Shown here piece after piece: positions 35,517-47,386 of a stretch of DNA of 64,000 nucleotides. The stretch is from Xanthoparmelia taractica (lineage: Eukaryota > Ascomycota > Lecanoromycetes > Lecanorales > Parmeliaceae). The stretch covers positions 62,001 to 126,000 of the forward strand of contig JANQBS010000057.1 in the NCBI GenBank assembly GCA_033085395.1. The letters run 5' to 3'. The notes beneath the pieces were generated by a model. That model was not told the DNA's origin and did no database searches. It was given only the letters and a program-made list of their open reading frames with translations. Both the position numbers and the translations under genes were made by a program. The stretch's first letter is position 1. Every line of letters starts with the position of its first letter.

Positions 35517-35789
35517 TGCTAGTAGGTGCCCATGAGGTTGGGGATTTCTAGTTATAGAGGCGGTTGAAGATAAAATAGAAATTTGGGATTGCTTGATGAT
35601 GATGCCCCGCCTTGATACTCCACTGAATGAGCGCCGCCTTATAAACTCCCATGGCAGTGGTAACCATTGAAGTAAGGCTTGAAAGCGTCGCCCGTAGATT
35701 ATCTGTACCCACTACAAATATGCTTTGAGTGATACCAGGCACTCGCTCTGCTCAAAAGTATACTCATTTTTTTTGAGAAGCATATCCAT

Positions 35790-37073
35790 CTACAAATTTG
35801 CTCCTCCTGCTGCACTGACAGCTCTGATTCGGTAGTTCCATCTGGGATGATGAATTCTCACCTCTTTCCCTCCGACTTTGCTCTGGCTTGCTAGTACCAC
35901 CTCTCTCGGAGTCAATGACACCAACTTGCCTCGATCATGATGCCTGGAACCACTGTCGATTGGCCAGCTTTCGACATCTTGACCCTTGTTTAAACCTAGC
36001 GGATCATTTTCGTCAACGTCTCCCTCAGGCTCAGAGTATTCCGCTTGTATGATATATTTCACGGCTTCAGCTCCTTTCAATGTGGTTGGCTTTGGCGCAG
36101 ATGACTTGGCAGTCGAGACAGCTTTGCTAAAGCGATCAACCCAGGCGTAAACTTTGGGGTACATCTCTTTCGAAATAAGCGATGGAGGAAGTGCTCCTTT
36201 CAATCCAACAAGCCAATGAAACGGCCAAACAGCTATGTTGGGGGCAGCACTCATTAATACAAATACCTCCACTGCGACGGATAAGACTGACCCTCAATAT
36301 CTGCCAAAGAAGGCTTCTCGGTTCTCAGTACCCATTGTCTTCCATCAGCCAACAACCCCGTCTCTAGAAAGACAAAGGCGTCCCGAATATGGGTTAGACC
36401 TTCCGGTCGCATGGCTTTGATGCTTTCTTTCTCCCAGCTTCTCCCAGTATAGTCCTCACGATCTTTCTTGAAGTTCGGGTCGTTCAACAAAGGCATATCC
36501 GGGAGAAGGACCTGAGCTGCGCGTACAAAGATACCTCCGTCAATCGTCCAATTCTCGAGGAGCTTCTCTTGTTGGACAAAGGACTCTTCACACCTCACCG
36601 CATCCGGTATGGATGACCGGATTCAGGAGTCAATACGATTAGTATTGTCTCTTTGTACGTAGGAATGTACGTACGTCTATATAGCGAGGTGACTACCTCG
36701 ATAGATAGATTGAATCTACATCTCATCCATTCAACATCTCTACGCTTTCTGATCGGGCTGACGAGCACCCAGTGCACCGGAGGGGAATTTCTCTTCAAGT
36801 TTGTGGAGTATAAGGCGAGTGTCACAGTAAATATCGCGCCCAATGGACATGATGGGAATCCGCCGATATTTCACGCCCAAAGCATTGATGTCCTTACGGG
36901 GAAAATAGACGAGTTGGATCTGGTTTCGACAGTCAGTAGCTTCAGGAGGATTGCAGTTCCTGACTTACGCTTTGTCCGTACTCAATGCCTCGAAGTGTAA
37001 GATACCAGATGACTTTGCGGGCGAAGGGGGAGAATGGGTAATGGAAGAGGACTATGTCATTGTGCTGTGCCAT
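35790..37073 (-). CDS. Glutathione S-transferase-like protein
   Basis: Exons on minus 37073-36969, 36919-36744, 36593-36292 and 36232-35790 (introns 49, 150, 59 nt) give 341 aa. The N-terminal thioredoxin-like half reads IVLFHYPFSPFARKVIWYL, with the YPFSPFARK site typical of GST N-domains, then KYRRIPIMSIG with the cis-Pro, and CDTRLILHKLEE. The C-terminal half is helical and longer than in ordinary GSTs (about 220 aa), with an extra segment after SKAVSTAK that resembles fungal GST-like proteins (DUF7962-type). The long second intron has an unusual acceptor (cggtgag). The frame holds only with this choice, giving QKACEESFVQQEK, so that junction is the least certain part. Role: probable detoxification or glutathione-linked chemistry; substrate unknown. 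Confidence 0.82.
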
Positions 37074-37483
37074 CGCGCACTGACAACAGGTGAAACTTCG
37101 AGTATGTTTTGAAAACAACAATTGTTATTACAAGATGCTAAACTTTTATCAATGACAAAGAGGGAGACAGTTGCAATACATTGTGCCCACCATATCGTCA
37201 CTAAAAATTCATTGCCGAGGTACTCGGAGCTGTTTCCGAGATGCAGTAGATCTAGAGATCTAGAGATCCGGCATCTTGGAACCGCTGCTTCTAGTACCGA
37301 CGAATAGAGAATCTCCTGAATGGAAGGCGACATTGACTGTATATCTCGCTAGCAACCAATTGATTTGTGTCATACAAATCACTGAGGAAGCACCGAGACG
37401 TCCAAGGTTTGGAGTGGAGGAAAGATGTCCGGTTCGGGCAGCTTGGGTGAACGAGCCGGATACCTCTTCAAGCATTATCTGTG
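37074..37483. other. Spacer upstream of the GST-like gene
   Basis: These 410 nt lie between the GST-like start and the 3' end of the small membrane-protein gene, both on minus. No gene is seen. A short direct duplication (ctagagat) is present near 37250. Confidence 0.5.
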
Positions 37484-37807
37484 TCACTGGTGTTTTTCAT
37501 CTCGCCCGCGTTTGCCATAATACTCGTTCCTGAAACCATGGTCAGTGGTCATTTGCAACAATCGAGCTATAGGTGCTCACATCTTCTTGCTCCTGTCGGC
37601 CTCCGTACCTTTCCCTTCCAAACGGTCCAGTGCTTCCTCGATCAAGCCAATATGCCCACGCAGAGTCCCTTCCAGTTCGTCCATTCGGGCCTCGTGCTCC
37701 TGCAAATTGTAGAGGTGATGTGACCGGAGGAGGTAGGTAGAGCCAGCAATCGCCGCAAGATTCAGGCCAGAGAGGGTCTTTGCAGTGATTATACGCGGTA
37801 TACGCAT
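37484..37807 (-). CDS. Small (90 aa) single-span protein with coiled-coil
   Basis: Exons 37807-37581 and 37529-37484 are joined over a 51-nt GT-AG intron. The protein starts MRIPRIITAKTLSGLNLAAI, where one hydrophobic helix (about residues 12-27) follows a basic N-terminus, then has an amphipathic helix rich in Leu/Glu (LQEHEARMDELEGTLRG) that could form a coiled coil, and ends with a basic, polar tail (KRGRDEKHQ). The basic start plus short span is compatible with an inner-mitochondrial-membrane or ER protein. The intron is well formed and the frame closes cleanly, which supports a real gene despite its size. The function is unknown. It is divergent from the polymerase eta gene, with 489 nt between the starts. 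Confidence 0.68.
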
Positions 37808-38296
37808 AATATCGTTTGAAAATCAACCCCTCGCGTCGATCAGATTCCGGTGACAATGCCTCACGATCAGAGTCTTGATGCTCACTCCCCAGTGATGGTA
37901 ACTCTCGGATATCTCGACGAGGTACTTAGTTTGGTGTATTCTCGGTTCCAGATGCACTATTTTCTGGTATGCACGCGCTAGACCACAAAGCGACGCTCTC
38001 GCAACTAATTCGCGGCAGAAGGTTCTTGGAAAGACATATGTCTAAAGGATTCAAGAGGATTCTCAGAATCCAATACACATCTCACTCAGTCTGTACGTTC
38101 TGTGAGATTAAGGGCCCCAACATGAATTAGCATTATGGCGTCGGGTTGTCCTCGTTCTAGATCCTTAAATATCTAGCCTTAGCAGTACCGCGACGCGACC
38201 TCCCTACGGAATTGGAACTTCTCCTAAGTCATCTAGGCCAATGATGGCAGTATTAAATCAAAGTGTTAGCCAACAGTTCCGACTTCCTCGAAAGTA
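37808..38296. promoter_or_regulatory. Likely bidirectional promoter region
   Basis: These 489 nt separate divergent starts of the small membrane-protein gene and the polymerase eta gene. No specific factor site is claimed; the assignment rests on gene orientation only. Confidence 0.4.
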
Positions 38297-40380
38297 ATGT
38301 CTTCCTCACAGCCATTCCTCGCCTCTTCGCCGTTGTCTTCCCCCGCCACAGGCCGCAGACGCAAGTCTCGATTTACCTACAAGCACCTCGCCCAGCTTGG
38401 CCTCTCTTCGAACACATGCCCGCTTCGTGTCATTGCCCACATAGATTTGGATGCTTTCTATGCCCAATGCGAAGGCGTACGATTAGGGATTCCAGAGGAG
38501 CAGCCTCTCGCCGTTCAGGTACGGTATCTGCCCTGTATTACATCAGAAAGCCAATGCTGACACTGGGTCAGCAATGGCAAGGCCTCATTGCGATCAACTA
38601 TCCAGCCAGAAAGTTTGGTCTTAACAGGCACATTACTATCACCGAAGCAAAGAAGCTCTGCCCGGACCTTATAATGCAACATGTGGCTACTTGGAAGGAA
38701 GGCGATGAGAAGTGGGCTTACCACAAAGATGCGTTTGCCCATATTGCCACCCACAAAGTTTCACTCGATCCATATCGGCTCGAGTCGAGAAGAATCCTTA
38801 GCTGCATAAAGGATGTTCTACCAGACCCGCCAGTGCAGAGAGTTGAGAAGGCTAGTGTAGACGAGGTCTTCCTGGACCTGTCATCCCAGATCCATTTTAT
38901 CCTCCTCGAGCGCTACCCTGAGATCAGCGGTCCAGCCCCCTACGACGATCCAACCGAATTTCTACCTCGGCCTCCAACTACAGCGCTTGATTGGAATACA
39001 GATGCTTTGGTGGATCTGGACTCTTCGGAAACAGAGGATGATGATCCCGATTGGGACGATATTGCAATACTGCTTGGTTCTGAGATTGTACGGTCAGTGC
39101 GTGCCGCTATCCGAAAGCGACTGAAGTATACTTGTTCTGCTGGGATAGCTCGAAACAAGATGATTGCCAAATTGGGATCTGGGCACAAGAAGCCTAACCA
39201 GCAAACCATTGTGCGAAACCGCGCGGTCCAGCAGTTCATGGGAGGTTTCAAGTTCACAAAGATCCGGAATCTAGGTGGAAAGCTGGGCGACGAAATTGTC
39301 AACAAATTCGGAACTGATCAAGTCAAAGAATTGCTCGCAGCATCTATCGAGCAATTGAAGTCCAAATTAGGAGACGACACTGGAACTTGGGTCTACAACA
39401 TCATCCGGGGCGAAGATTCGAGCGAAGTCAACGCTCGGACCCACATCAAGTCTATGCTGTCGGCCAAATCATTCCGTCCTACCATTAACACATCGGAACA
39501 AGCAGTCAGATGGCTAAGGATATTCGTAGCCGATATCCAGTCTAGACTCGTGGAGGAAGGCGTACTCGAAAACAAACGGAGACCCAAGGTTCTGAGTCTA
39601 CACCACCGTCAGGGCGCCCAAATGCGGTCACGCCAAGCTTCTATTCCTAGCGGAAGGCAGATCGATGAGGGTTTGCTCTTCGACATTGCCAAAACCCTCC
39701 TTGGCCAGATCGTCGTGGACGGCAGAGCCTGGCCTTGTAGCAATCTACAGCTAAGCGTTGGTGGGTTCGAAGATGGGCCAACCGGCAACCACGGCATTGG
39801 GAGCTTCCTTGTCAGAGGAGAGGAAGCCAAAGCCATGATGCCCAGTACCCGCGATGTTGATGGCTACACATGGAGTAGGGTGAATGATCAGCCCGGCAAG
39901 CGACGGAAGGTCGATCATGGAGCGATTCAGCATTTCTTCACAAGACAAAAAGGCCAGGAAGAGAAACTGTGCGATCCTGCAGATGTTGACCAACCCGATC
40001 TAGATCTTGATTCATCGTCACCCAGGGACGGGAGCTCAGCTAAGCCAGATGAGGAGAAAGAGGGGGTAACTTCGCATGAGACGGTCGAGGGGAGCGCACG
40101 AGCCTCGTTCCAACAGGCGCCTATGACGAACTGCTTTTGTGATGCTTGCAGAAAGACAATTCCGATCTTATGTAAAGAAGAGCATGAAGACTGGCATATG
40201 GCGCGGGCACTTCAAGCTGAAGAAAACTCAATCTCTGTATCAGGGTCCGACAAGAGGGACCAGGAGAGAAGCACAGTCGGCACAACAGGCAACAAGGGGA
40301 ATAATAAGAATATAAAGAATAATGGCGACAGGCAAAAGAAGATGGAGAAAGTTCAAATTCAACTGACTTTCGGCAAGTGA
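38297..40380 (+). CDS. RAD30: DNA polymerase eta (translesion synthesis)
   Basis: A Y-family polymerase that copies past UV lesions. Exons 38297-38518 and 38572-40380 (53-nt phase-0 intron) give 676 aa. Catalytic acidic residues are visible: IDLDAFYAQCE with Asp50 and Asp52, and SVDEVFLDL with Asp171 and Glu172. The palm/fingers motifs YPARKFGL (about 84-91) and SAGIARNKMIAKLGS are conserved, followed by the little-finger region. An acidic insert (SSETEDDDPDWDD) interrupts the palm. Near the C-terminus is a C2H2-type ubiquitin-binding UBZ finger: Cys597, Cys600, His612, His616. A PCNA-box-like AIQHFF lies before it, and the protein ends QIQLTFGK, a second weak PIP-like sequence. The length is close to that of other fungal Rad30 proteins. 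The divergent neighbour is a small membrane protein. Confidence 0.95.
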
Positions 40381-41590
40381 TCGATAGTTAAGGTACTTCT
40401 GACAACTTAGCTCCACCAACGTCCAACGAGCATGACACAACATCCTCCTGAGGAGAAGCCAAAGGTTAAAGAATTACCCGACGCGTTAATCGTGCCAACA
40501 AAAGGTACACCCCCACAAACTCTACTCTCTAGATTTCTCCTGCTCGCTAATCATCGTCGTCCTTGTCGCTTTTAGATTAAAGTCCGTCCTACACACTATA
40601 ATTAAGTATGCTATACTATTACCCCAGACACCTAACCATCTTCTACCGTTCCAGCCCCAAACCATCCGTGCTCTCCGGTCAGACCGTTTAATATGCATAT
40701 TAGATGCATCTGTCGTACGCATTTGTTCTACTATCACCATCACGGAGTGTTCTTGCTATTGCGGCAACGCTCATCATCGCTCACACTATGAGCTCATCTC
40801 CAATGGCCCGCGATACAGGTTGCCCGCTCTTCATCATTTCGCTGAGCCTACTTACCCCTATCTACACTCTTTCAGAGGTCTACCGTGTGTCGCTAGCTTC
40901 CCCCGTAGTCCTTGCTAGACTTAATGGCTTCCGTGGCTTACAGCCATCTTGGTGAGATCTACCCCAAGACCCAAAAGATCTGCGATACGGCCGAAACTGA
41001 AATATAGGATCCGATTGGTAGAGTACCGGAAATTCACGCGTACGTTCAACGTAGAACTTAGAATTTGTGCAACCATAGTTACCATTGTGACAAATTGGTA
41101 GCGCCTTCGAGAGCTTTCAAACTTCAATCCAGATATTGACTATCTCGCAATTGTTGACCTTTGGCTACAGTTACAATGGCACCAACTCAGTATCTTTTCC
41201 GGACCGAAATGAAGCTCCCAAGGCTGGTAGACCAACTGTCGAAAGCTTGGGATTCAATAACTTCGTATATTGCCAGTTTGCGAGGTTCGTTTCCTTCTAC
41301 TCTCACCCAGTTGTCACAGGAAACACCATCAACACTCATGGCGGATTTTGTTATGCTCTAATCTGCATGATTCTTCACTATATTTCACAAGTCATTTCTA
41401 ACACCTCCTCACCTTTTCAGTCACTTTATCCTTGATTACATTCATTGTTGACTAATGTTATCACAGACTTCGCCTTGCATCGAGTCCAACACATGTGGGT
41501 CACTCTGCGCCGATGTTTTTATGTCTGCTACCTTCAAGAAGTCTCCTTCTGATGTTTGCTGACAATTGTTCCGTTCATAATAGTTACAAT
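40381..41590. other. Intergenic; possible 5' exon of the NOS gene
   Basis: This 1.2-kb stretch lies between polymerase eta and nitric oxide synthase. Most of it shows nothing. From about 41155 onward there are open frames and a good acceptor-like site (branch-like gactaat, then cag at 41466), so an upstream NOS exon is possible. Several ATGs (41455, 41513) precede the start chosen for NOS. Confidence 0.4.
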
Positions 41591-44500
41591 ATGGGTCTCG
41601 AAAGTGGTATTGACTTGGTCTCTTGTCATCAGGGGCACGTCGCGTGCAGGGTGGAATGCCCAATGGAGAGACCAAAGGTGCCATACGATCCCCGGGGAGA
41701 GGAACGCTACGCGGGGCCGGTACTGAACCCTGAACTCGAAAGGATTCGTAACAAGCACACAACATTGGCATCGACAGGCTGCACGAGAGATTTCTGCCAG
41801 TCAGGTCGAATGACCCACACAGATGAGCCAAGAGGTATGTATATAGCGTAGGGGCAACCCCCTTCATGAGTGCCCAAGTTTGGATTGTAAGACATGATGT
41901 TGGAACACAGTGGTTGTTGCACCCTTCTCCGGTTCTAAAAGCTGACTTCCTAAATACTAAGTGGGCGCAAATCGTTCGCTTCAGGTAGTCGAGCAAGAAG
42001 CAATAGATTTTCTACGAGTCCTCCGTGACGAAGGTTTCTATGACAGCGAAGACGCATTCCAGAAGCGCCTGGACCAGGTGCAGGGGGAGATCAAAGCTGG
42101 TTCTGTCAAAGGTGTCATCCGACAAGATCATTCGTACGCAAACCTTGCTGGAACTTGGACACAGACGCACAAAGAGCTCGAATTTGGTATTCGTCGAGCT
42201 TGGAGAAATGCAAGGAAGTGCATCATGCGATCTCATTGTGAAGAGCTTGAACTTTGCGACCTGCGAGGGGTCATCTCGAGCGCCGAGATGGTTACCGAGA
42301 TGGTCAAAGGAGTTTCCGTTGCTTTCAATGGAGGCAATGTCCAGCCCACGGTTTTCGTGTTTCCACCGCGTAACGTTAACGCTAGGGGTCCAATGATCTG
42401 GAACCATCAAGTCCTCGAATTCGCCGGCTACGAAACTGATGGGGGAACAATCCTGGGGGACCCAGCAAGCGTTGAGCTAACCAAAGCAGTGATCGATCTC
42501 GGGTGGCAGCCTCCTGAGCCAAGGGGCCGGTGGGATCTTTTACCGCTTGTCGCAATGGCAGAGGGCGACCGTCCAGCCATGATCGAGCTTCCTGCAGAGC
42601 TTCGAAAGCTGGTCAATATCCGACATCCAAAGTATACGACAGAATTTGAAACGCTGGACCTGAAATGGGTGGCTTTTCCAGCATTAACCAGACTGGGATT
42701 CGATATTGGCGGGGTTCAGTACACTGCTGCACCTTTCATTGGCTGGTATGTATGCTCGTCTACTTTCTCATCTTCCTCGGAGCTCACAATGCAAAGGTTT
42801 ATGGACGCCGAGATTGGGGTTCGTGACCTGGCCGATTCGTTCCGTTACAATGTGCTGCCGGATATTATCGATGCCTTAGGGCTTGCTCACGATAAATATA
42901 ATGGCGACATCGAGGTCTTTGAGGACCTCCCTGAGTATGAAAAGCTGTCAATGCTGGTATGTTGGTTTGGTTCCATTGGTGCTGTAACCGTGTCTAATAG
43001 TATGGTCCCTAGTCAAGGGCCCAAGCGGAGCTGAACTACGCAGTTCATTGGTCTTATGTTCAAGCAAAAGTCAACATGACTGATAGTCTCACCGCTTCAA
43101 TGAAATGGTGTCGATACGATGATGATTTCAAGGAGAGGAATGGGTATAGGTTGCCGGCGGGTAAGGCATTTTCCAGAGTTTATCCGTCCTATTCGAGACA
43201 TCTGGCAGGAGCAGCTTCATCTTGCCATCCCTTCACTTCCTGTACATGTCAGCATCCGAGCCTTTATCTACAGATTGGAATGCTGACTCCGAAATGTGTT
43301 AGATCCTTACTGGCTAGCGCCACCACAAGGTTCGATCATTCCTCTTTGGCATCGGGGCGGCGCTCCAAATTACCAACCAAAGCCTATGATTTGTAAACAT
43401 GTCCAAGACCCAATCAAGGCTTGGAGGAGGGAGAAGCGAAAAGGGTACGCTGGCGCCAAGATCCTGAAATTAGTGGCCGTCGACAAAGAACAGAAGGCAA
43501 TCGCGGCGGATCAAGGGTCAGGAACAGGGATCACAACTCACCAGAGCGAGATGTCTGTTCGACGGAGTAGCCTGCAACTGTTCCATTGGCCCCGGAAACA
43601 AACACATGAGCCGGCCAACGAGACTGAAAAAATGTCCATGATTCAGCAAACTGAGAGCTTTTTACGGCGTAATAGCCTGCAACTGTTCCATCAACCTCAG
43701 AAGCAAACTAATGAGGCGGAGAACGAGACTGAAGGAGTGCCCACGATTCAGCAAACGGAGGATAACCTTCGACGAAATAGCGTGCAGCTATTTCAACTGA
43801 CCCAGACGGAAGTACATTCAACAGTGAAAGGCAATCAATGTATCTCGATTTTCTTTTGCAGTGCTGGGACAATCGCGGAAAAGCTTGCCAACAAGCTTCA
43901 TAGATGGTTGGACAATCTCGTCAAAGATTCTTCCAATCTACGGTTATGCTCTCGTTCCAAGCCCTTGAATAGCTTGAGTGCCTCTGATCTCACGGAGGAA
44001 AACACCCTCTTATTTATCGTCAGCTCTACCGGGCAAGGCGAAATCCCATCGAATGGTCTTGGTTTCCCAAAGCTCTGCGAAAACATCTCATCGAGACGGC
44101 TCATTGATGGCACCCAAGGTTTCAGATTCGCTGTTTTTGGCAATGGCGACAGTCGTTACTCTGCTACCTACAACGGCGCGGCAACAAAGGTCAATGAACA
44201 TTTGACGCAAGTTGGAGGTTGTCCGTTGATTGCTGGAGTCTTCCAGGCGGATACTGCTGTGGAGCCTCTTCCACTGTCCGCTTTGAGGTCCTGGTTGAAT
44301 AAGTTACAGCCGAGCATTGTTGATCAACCCCTCGAAAGCCTTGCAATGGCCGTCGGTAGATCGCCAACCGGTGGCAAGCACGAGGCCGTGTTGGTGAGAG
44401 TGACACCTGTAGTACAGCTCGGTCAAAAGTTCGAGGATTACCAGGACCGACTACTCTCTACGCTTGGCAAAGCTTCGCTGGTTGACGCAAGCCCGGGAAT

Positions 44501-45554
44501 GCGTGACGATGGATCATTGCTTATGACGTTTGACATCGAGAATGATCGTTTGGAAGAGATGAGCTGTATCCAGATCCTTCCATCAAATGCACATTCAAAG
44601 GTCAAGCAAGCGCTTCGGTCGCTATGCGTGAAAAAGACTGACTGCGTGGACCTGGGCTTGGATGGGAGGAACCCGACGTACGCATCTTTCCTGACGGACT
44701 ATATCGACCTTGAGATCCCATTCTCGGATGCCGAATGCCTTGAGGCTGTGGAGTTGGCAACTCACGGAGGTCTGACTCGGGCATCCTTGAGCAATTTATC
44801 GGTCCGAGAAGTCTTGGAGCGCCTCCACAGCAGCATGATCCAGATGAGTGACGGCCAGAGATACGACTTCATCCACGACATGTGTCAAGGCATGCCACTG
44901 CTACATACCAGGACGTATTCCCTCGCTTCCTCGCAGCATTACCCTTCAAGCCGCAATGGCGAGAACCATTCCACTGGACGCGAGGTCGACATCATGGTCA
45001 AAGTCCTCCCTGGTGGGCGTTTCAGCGAGACCTTTGTGAAAGACTCCGATATGTACGCGTCACTCCGGTACCGTATCGTCGACTCCCCATCGGGCGCCAT
45101 ACTACGCAAGAACTACCTGAAGCCCTTCGTCATCATCGCAACGGGCGCCGGCTTCGGCCCCGTCCGCGCTCTCCTACAATGGCGCATCGGCATCATCCGC
45201 GATTCCCTCGCGGCACGACATCCTCTCCCCCAACGAGGCTCAGGCATTTCCCTGTTCCTTGGCCTCAAGCCGGCGGACGTGGAGGTGATTGTCGACGTCT
45301 TGAACGAGGCCATGTCGCTCAACCTCGTCGACATGCTGGACATTGTCCTCAGCAACCCGGCGAAACGACGCGTCTACGACGACCTGCGGCGCTCCCCGCA
45401 GCACGTGAGGAACAAGCTGGTCAAGCGGGAGGGCATGGCGTTTATTTGCGCGAACACGCCCGCTGCCGTGGCTACCAAGGCCGTGTTTGAAGACATTCTT
45501 GGCGGGCGTGTGGGGGACGTGCTGGGGGAGCGGTATGTAGAGGAGGTGTTTTAG
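41591..45554 (+). CDS. Nitric oxide synthase (oxygenase plus flavin reductase in one chain)
   Basis: NOS makes nitric oxide from L-arginine. Exons 41591-41834, 41962-42745, 42797-42956, 43013-43160 and 43303-45554 (introns 127, 51, 56, 142 nt) give about 1195 aa. The oxygenase part has GCTRDFCQSGRM, RRAWRNARKCIMRS with the haem-ligating Cys near residue 168, PFIGWFMDAEIGVRDL with the substrate-binding Glu, RYNVLPDIIDALG, and LPADPYWLAPPQGS. A linker with three 35-residue repeats (531-635) precedes a flavodoxin-like FMN domain (ISIFFCSAGTIAEKLA, STGQGEIPSN, FAVFGNGDSRY) and a FAD/NADPH module (RTYSLASS; ATGAGFGPVRALL; C-terminus YVEEVF). No standard calmodulin site is obvious. NOS-like genes are known in some Aspergillus and other ascomycetes. 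The N-terminus is uncertain: other ATGs lie at 41455 and 41513 and in exon 1 (MERPKVPY). Confidence 0.88.
43557..43795 (+). repeat. 105-nt tandem repeat in the NOS linker (2.3 copies)
   Basis: Units begin at 43557, 43662 and 43767, exactly 105 nt (35 codons) apart. Each starts with an arginine-arginine-x-serine motif: VRRSSLQLFHW, LRRNSLQLFHQ, LRRNSVQLFQL. The first two units continue with KQT.E..NETE and end IQQTE. The third is cut short and runs into the flavodoxin domain. Confidence 0.92.
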
Positions 45555-47386
45555 GGGGAAAAGGGAAGGGGGGGGGTTCGAAGCACGTGGAAGTGGCTTT
45601 GGTAGGTCGCTTGCATACTGCTGGTTCGATTCTTGTATCTATTCTATCCGACGAGCTGGTTGAAGTCCTCCATCATGCCCCCTCCCTCTACCAGAGCTGG
45701 GCTGGGAGGAGAGCGATAGCGAGAGGAATCTTTGACGGTGGAAGAAACGGGCCTCAAGCACTCGATCCTTCATTTGTCGAAGGGCTCATGATGGTTAGGA
45801 GAAAAGTGAATGCAAAAGGACATTTGAAACACTGTTGCGCCCCTTTCCTTTCCTTTCCTTCACAGCAAAGAAGCCGACCCAGGCCTGGCTGAATCCTGAG
45901 CGTACTACGTGCCAGAACTGGAGCAGAGGCTATACGTATCCCATTGATAAGATATCACAGTCCCATGCGACGACGGGACAAAGGTACTGTTCTCATTGGT
46001 TCGTATATTCATAGTCAGATTTTGTAAAGGACATCTTTGACCATTACGGGCTGCTACAGTACGGTGCCTCCCAAACATGGCAATTTGCGAGCACCAAAAA
46101 AGAGCCATCTCGCATATTCATCCCATATTCGGACCGAGATACGTGGATTCATTTCGGGTTCATTCCTTGAATTGTACAGAGATGGAGAGAGAGCAGGAAC
46201 AAGGATTGTCACTTCTTCTGATATCGTCCGCTACGGGTACTTTGTGTCGGCTAGGTCGTTCACCGCCACCCTTTGCCGTCGAGCATTGGATACTGAAGGA
46301 GTTCATGCCGGTGGCGGCGCGCAGCTCCATACCCTAACCACTCTGCCGTCGAGGCCGCTTAGCTCGGCTGTCTGCTTTTCTGGCGTGCCATCAGCTGAAT
46401 TAGTGGAGTCGTCCAGGAACAGGAAGCGGGCATCAATCAGATGCAGGCGGCATTCCGACGATGCTCGCTCTGGTTGCTCTTTTCAAAGCTTTTGCACTTC
46501 AGATGGTCAGAGGAGGTTCCTCGCCGACAAGAATCGGTAGTTGCCGGTTGGACAATGTTCGGCGCGATGGGCGCGGGCATGAATCTCCTTAGCCATCTGT
46601 CGGACCGCAACCTATTCCTTTCATGCTGTCCATCGCCATTGAGCACGCATAACTCCGCTTTCACCATATCGCGACGTCTACTTCTAGTGCCGATTTGCGG
46701 AACGGGCAGCTTTGCATGCTATTTAGAAAATGGTTGAGGACTGCCCTGCATAGTATACCTGCAACTTAGCAACGTCGTCACTATGGAGCTTGCGGGTCAA
46801 GAAACCCGAGGTCGTGGATAGCGGTTCTTATAAGACAAAGTCATGTGAGCAGTCATACCTCACTGCGTGGCTTTCAACGGTTGCTGGCGTTGTTAAGTAA
46901 GGTCTACCGACATGAGCTGCGGAGCTAGTGGTTCACGCATGGATCATCATGCAAGTACTTCCGAATGTCTTGCATTCGCCCTGAGAAGGGAAAAGACAGG
47001 TCACATCTTTGCAGAAATAATGATCTGCGAATCTCGGTCTCGCTAATATGGATTTCAGCCTCTGAGATCTCTCATGGGTCATTTTTATTTCTCTCCTTTT
47101 AATGAAACCTCCGTATCGAGTAACGCAATTACTTATTGTTGCCTTGAACAGTAATGGCGGTAATTCACATATGATCTAATTGTTTTTCCTTGTAATCATT
47201 ATGACCGAGAGCGGATTTATTTTGATATGTTCTCTTCTTCTGTGCGTGTCAACATAATGACCCCGTGGCCTCCATAACCCGTCGCAGGTACGTGTCTTCT
47301 ATTGCATCCTGAAGAGTAGCTAGGCGGTGATCTTTGCTTAGCTTCCTAGAAATTTCATCTTCCAGCGCCAGAGAAACACTGCAGTT
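45555..47386. other. Intergenic, no gene seen
   Basis: This 1.83-kb stretch lies between two plus-strand genes. Overlapping frames of 60-167 codons near 46.0-46.7 kb have no motif. The part after 46.9 kb becomes AT-rich, as expected upstream of a promoter. Confidence 0.45.

Noticed and set aside
43162..43302. Extra NOS exon inside the fourth intron (a frame reading EFIRPIRDIWQEQ)
   Set aside because: Including it would need a 16-nt intron before it. Direct joining gives the expected LPADPYWLAPP motif.
45587..46737. Several open frames of 75-167 codons after the NOS gene
   Set aside because: They overlap in different frames and strands, with no domain or splice logic; likely spacer.
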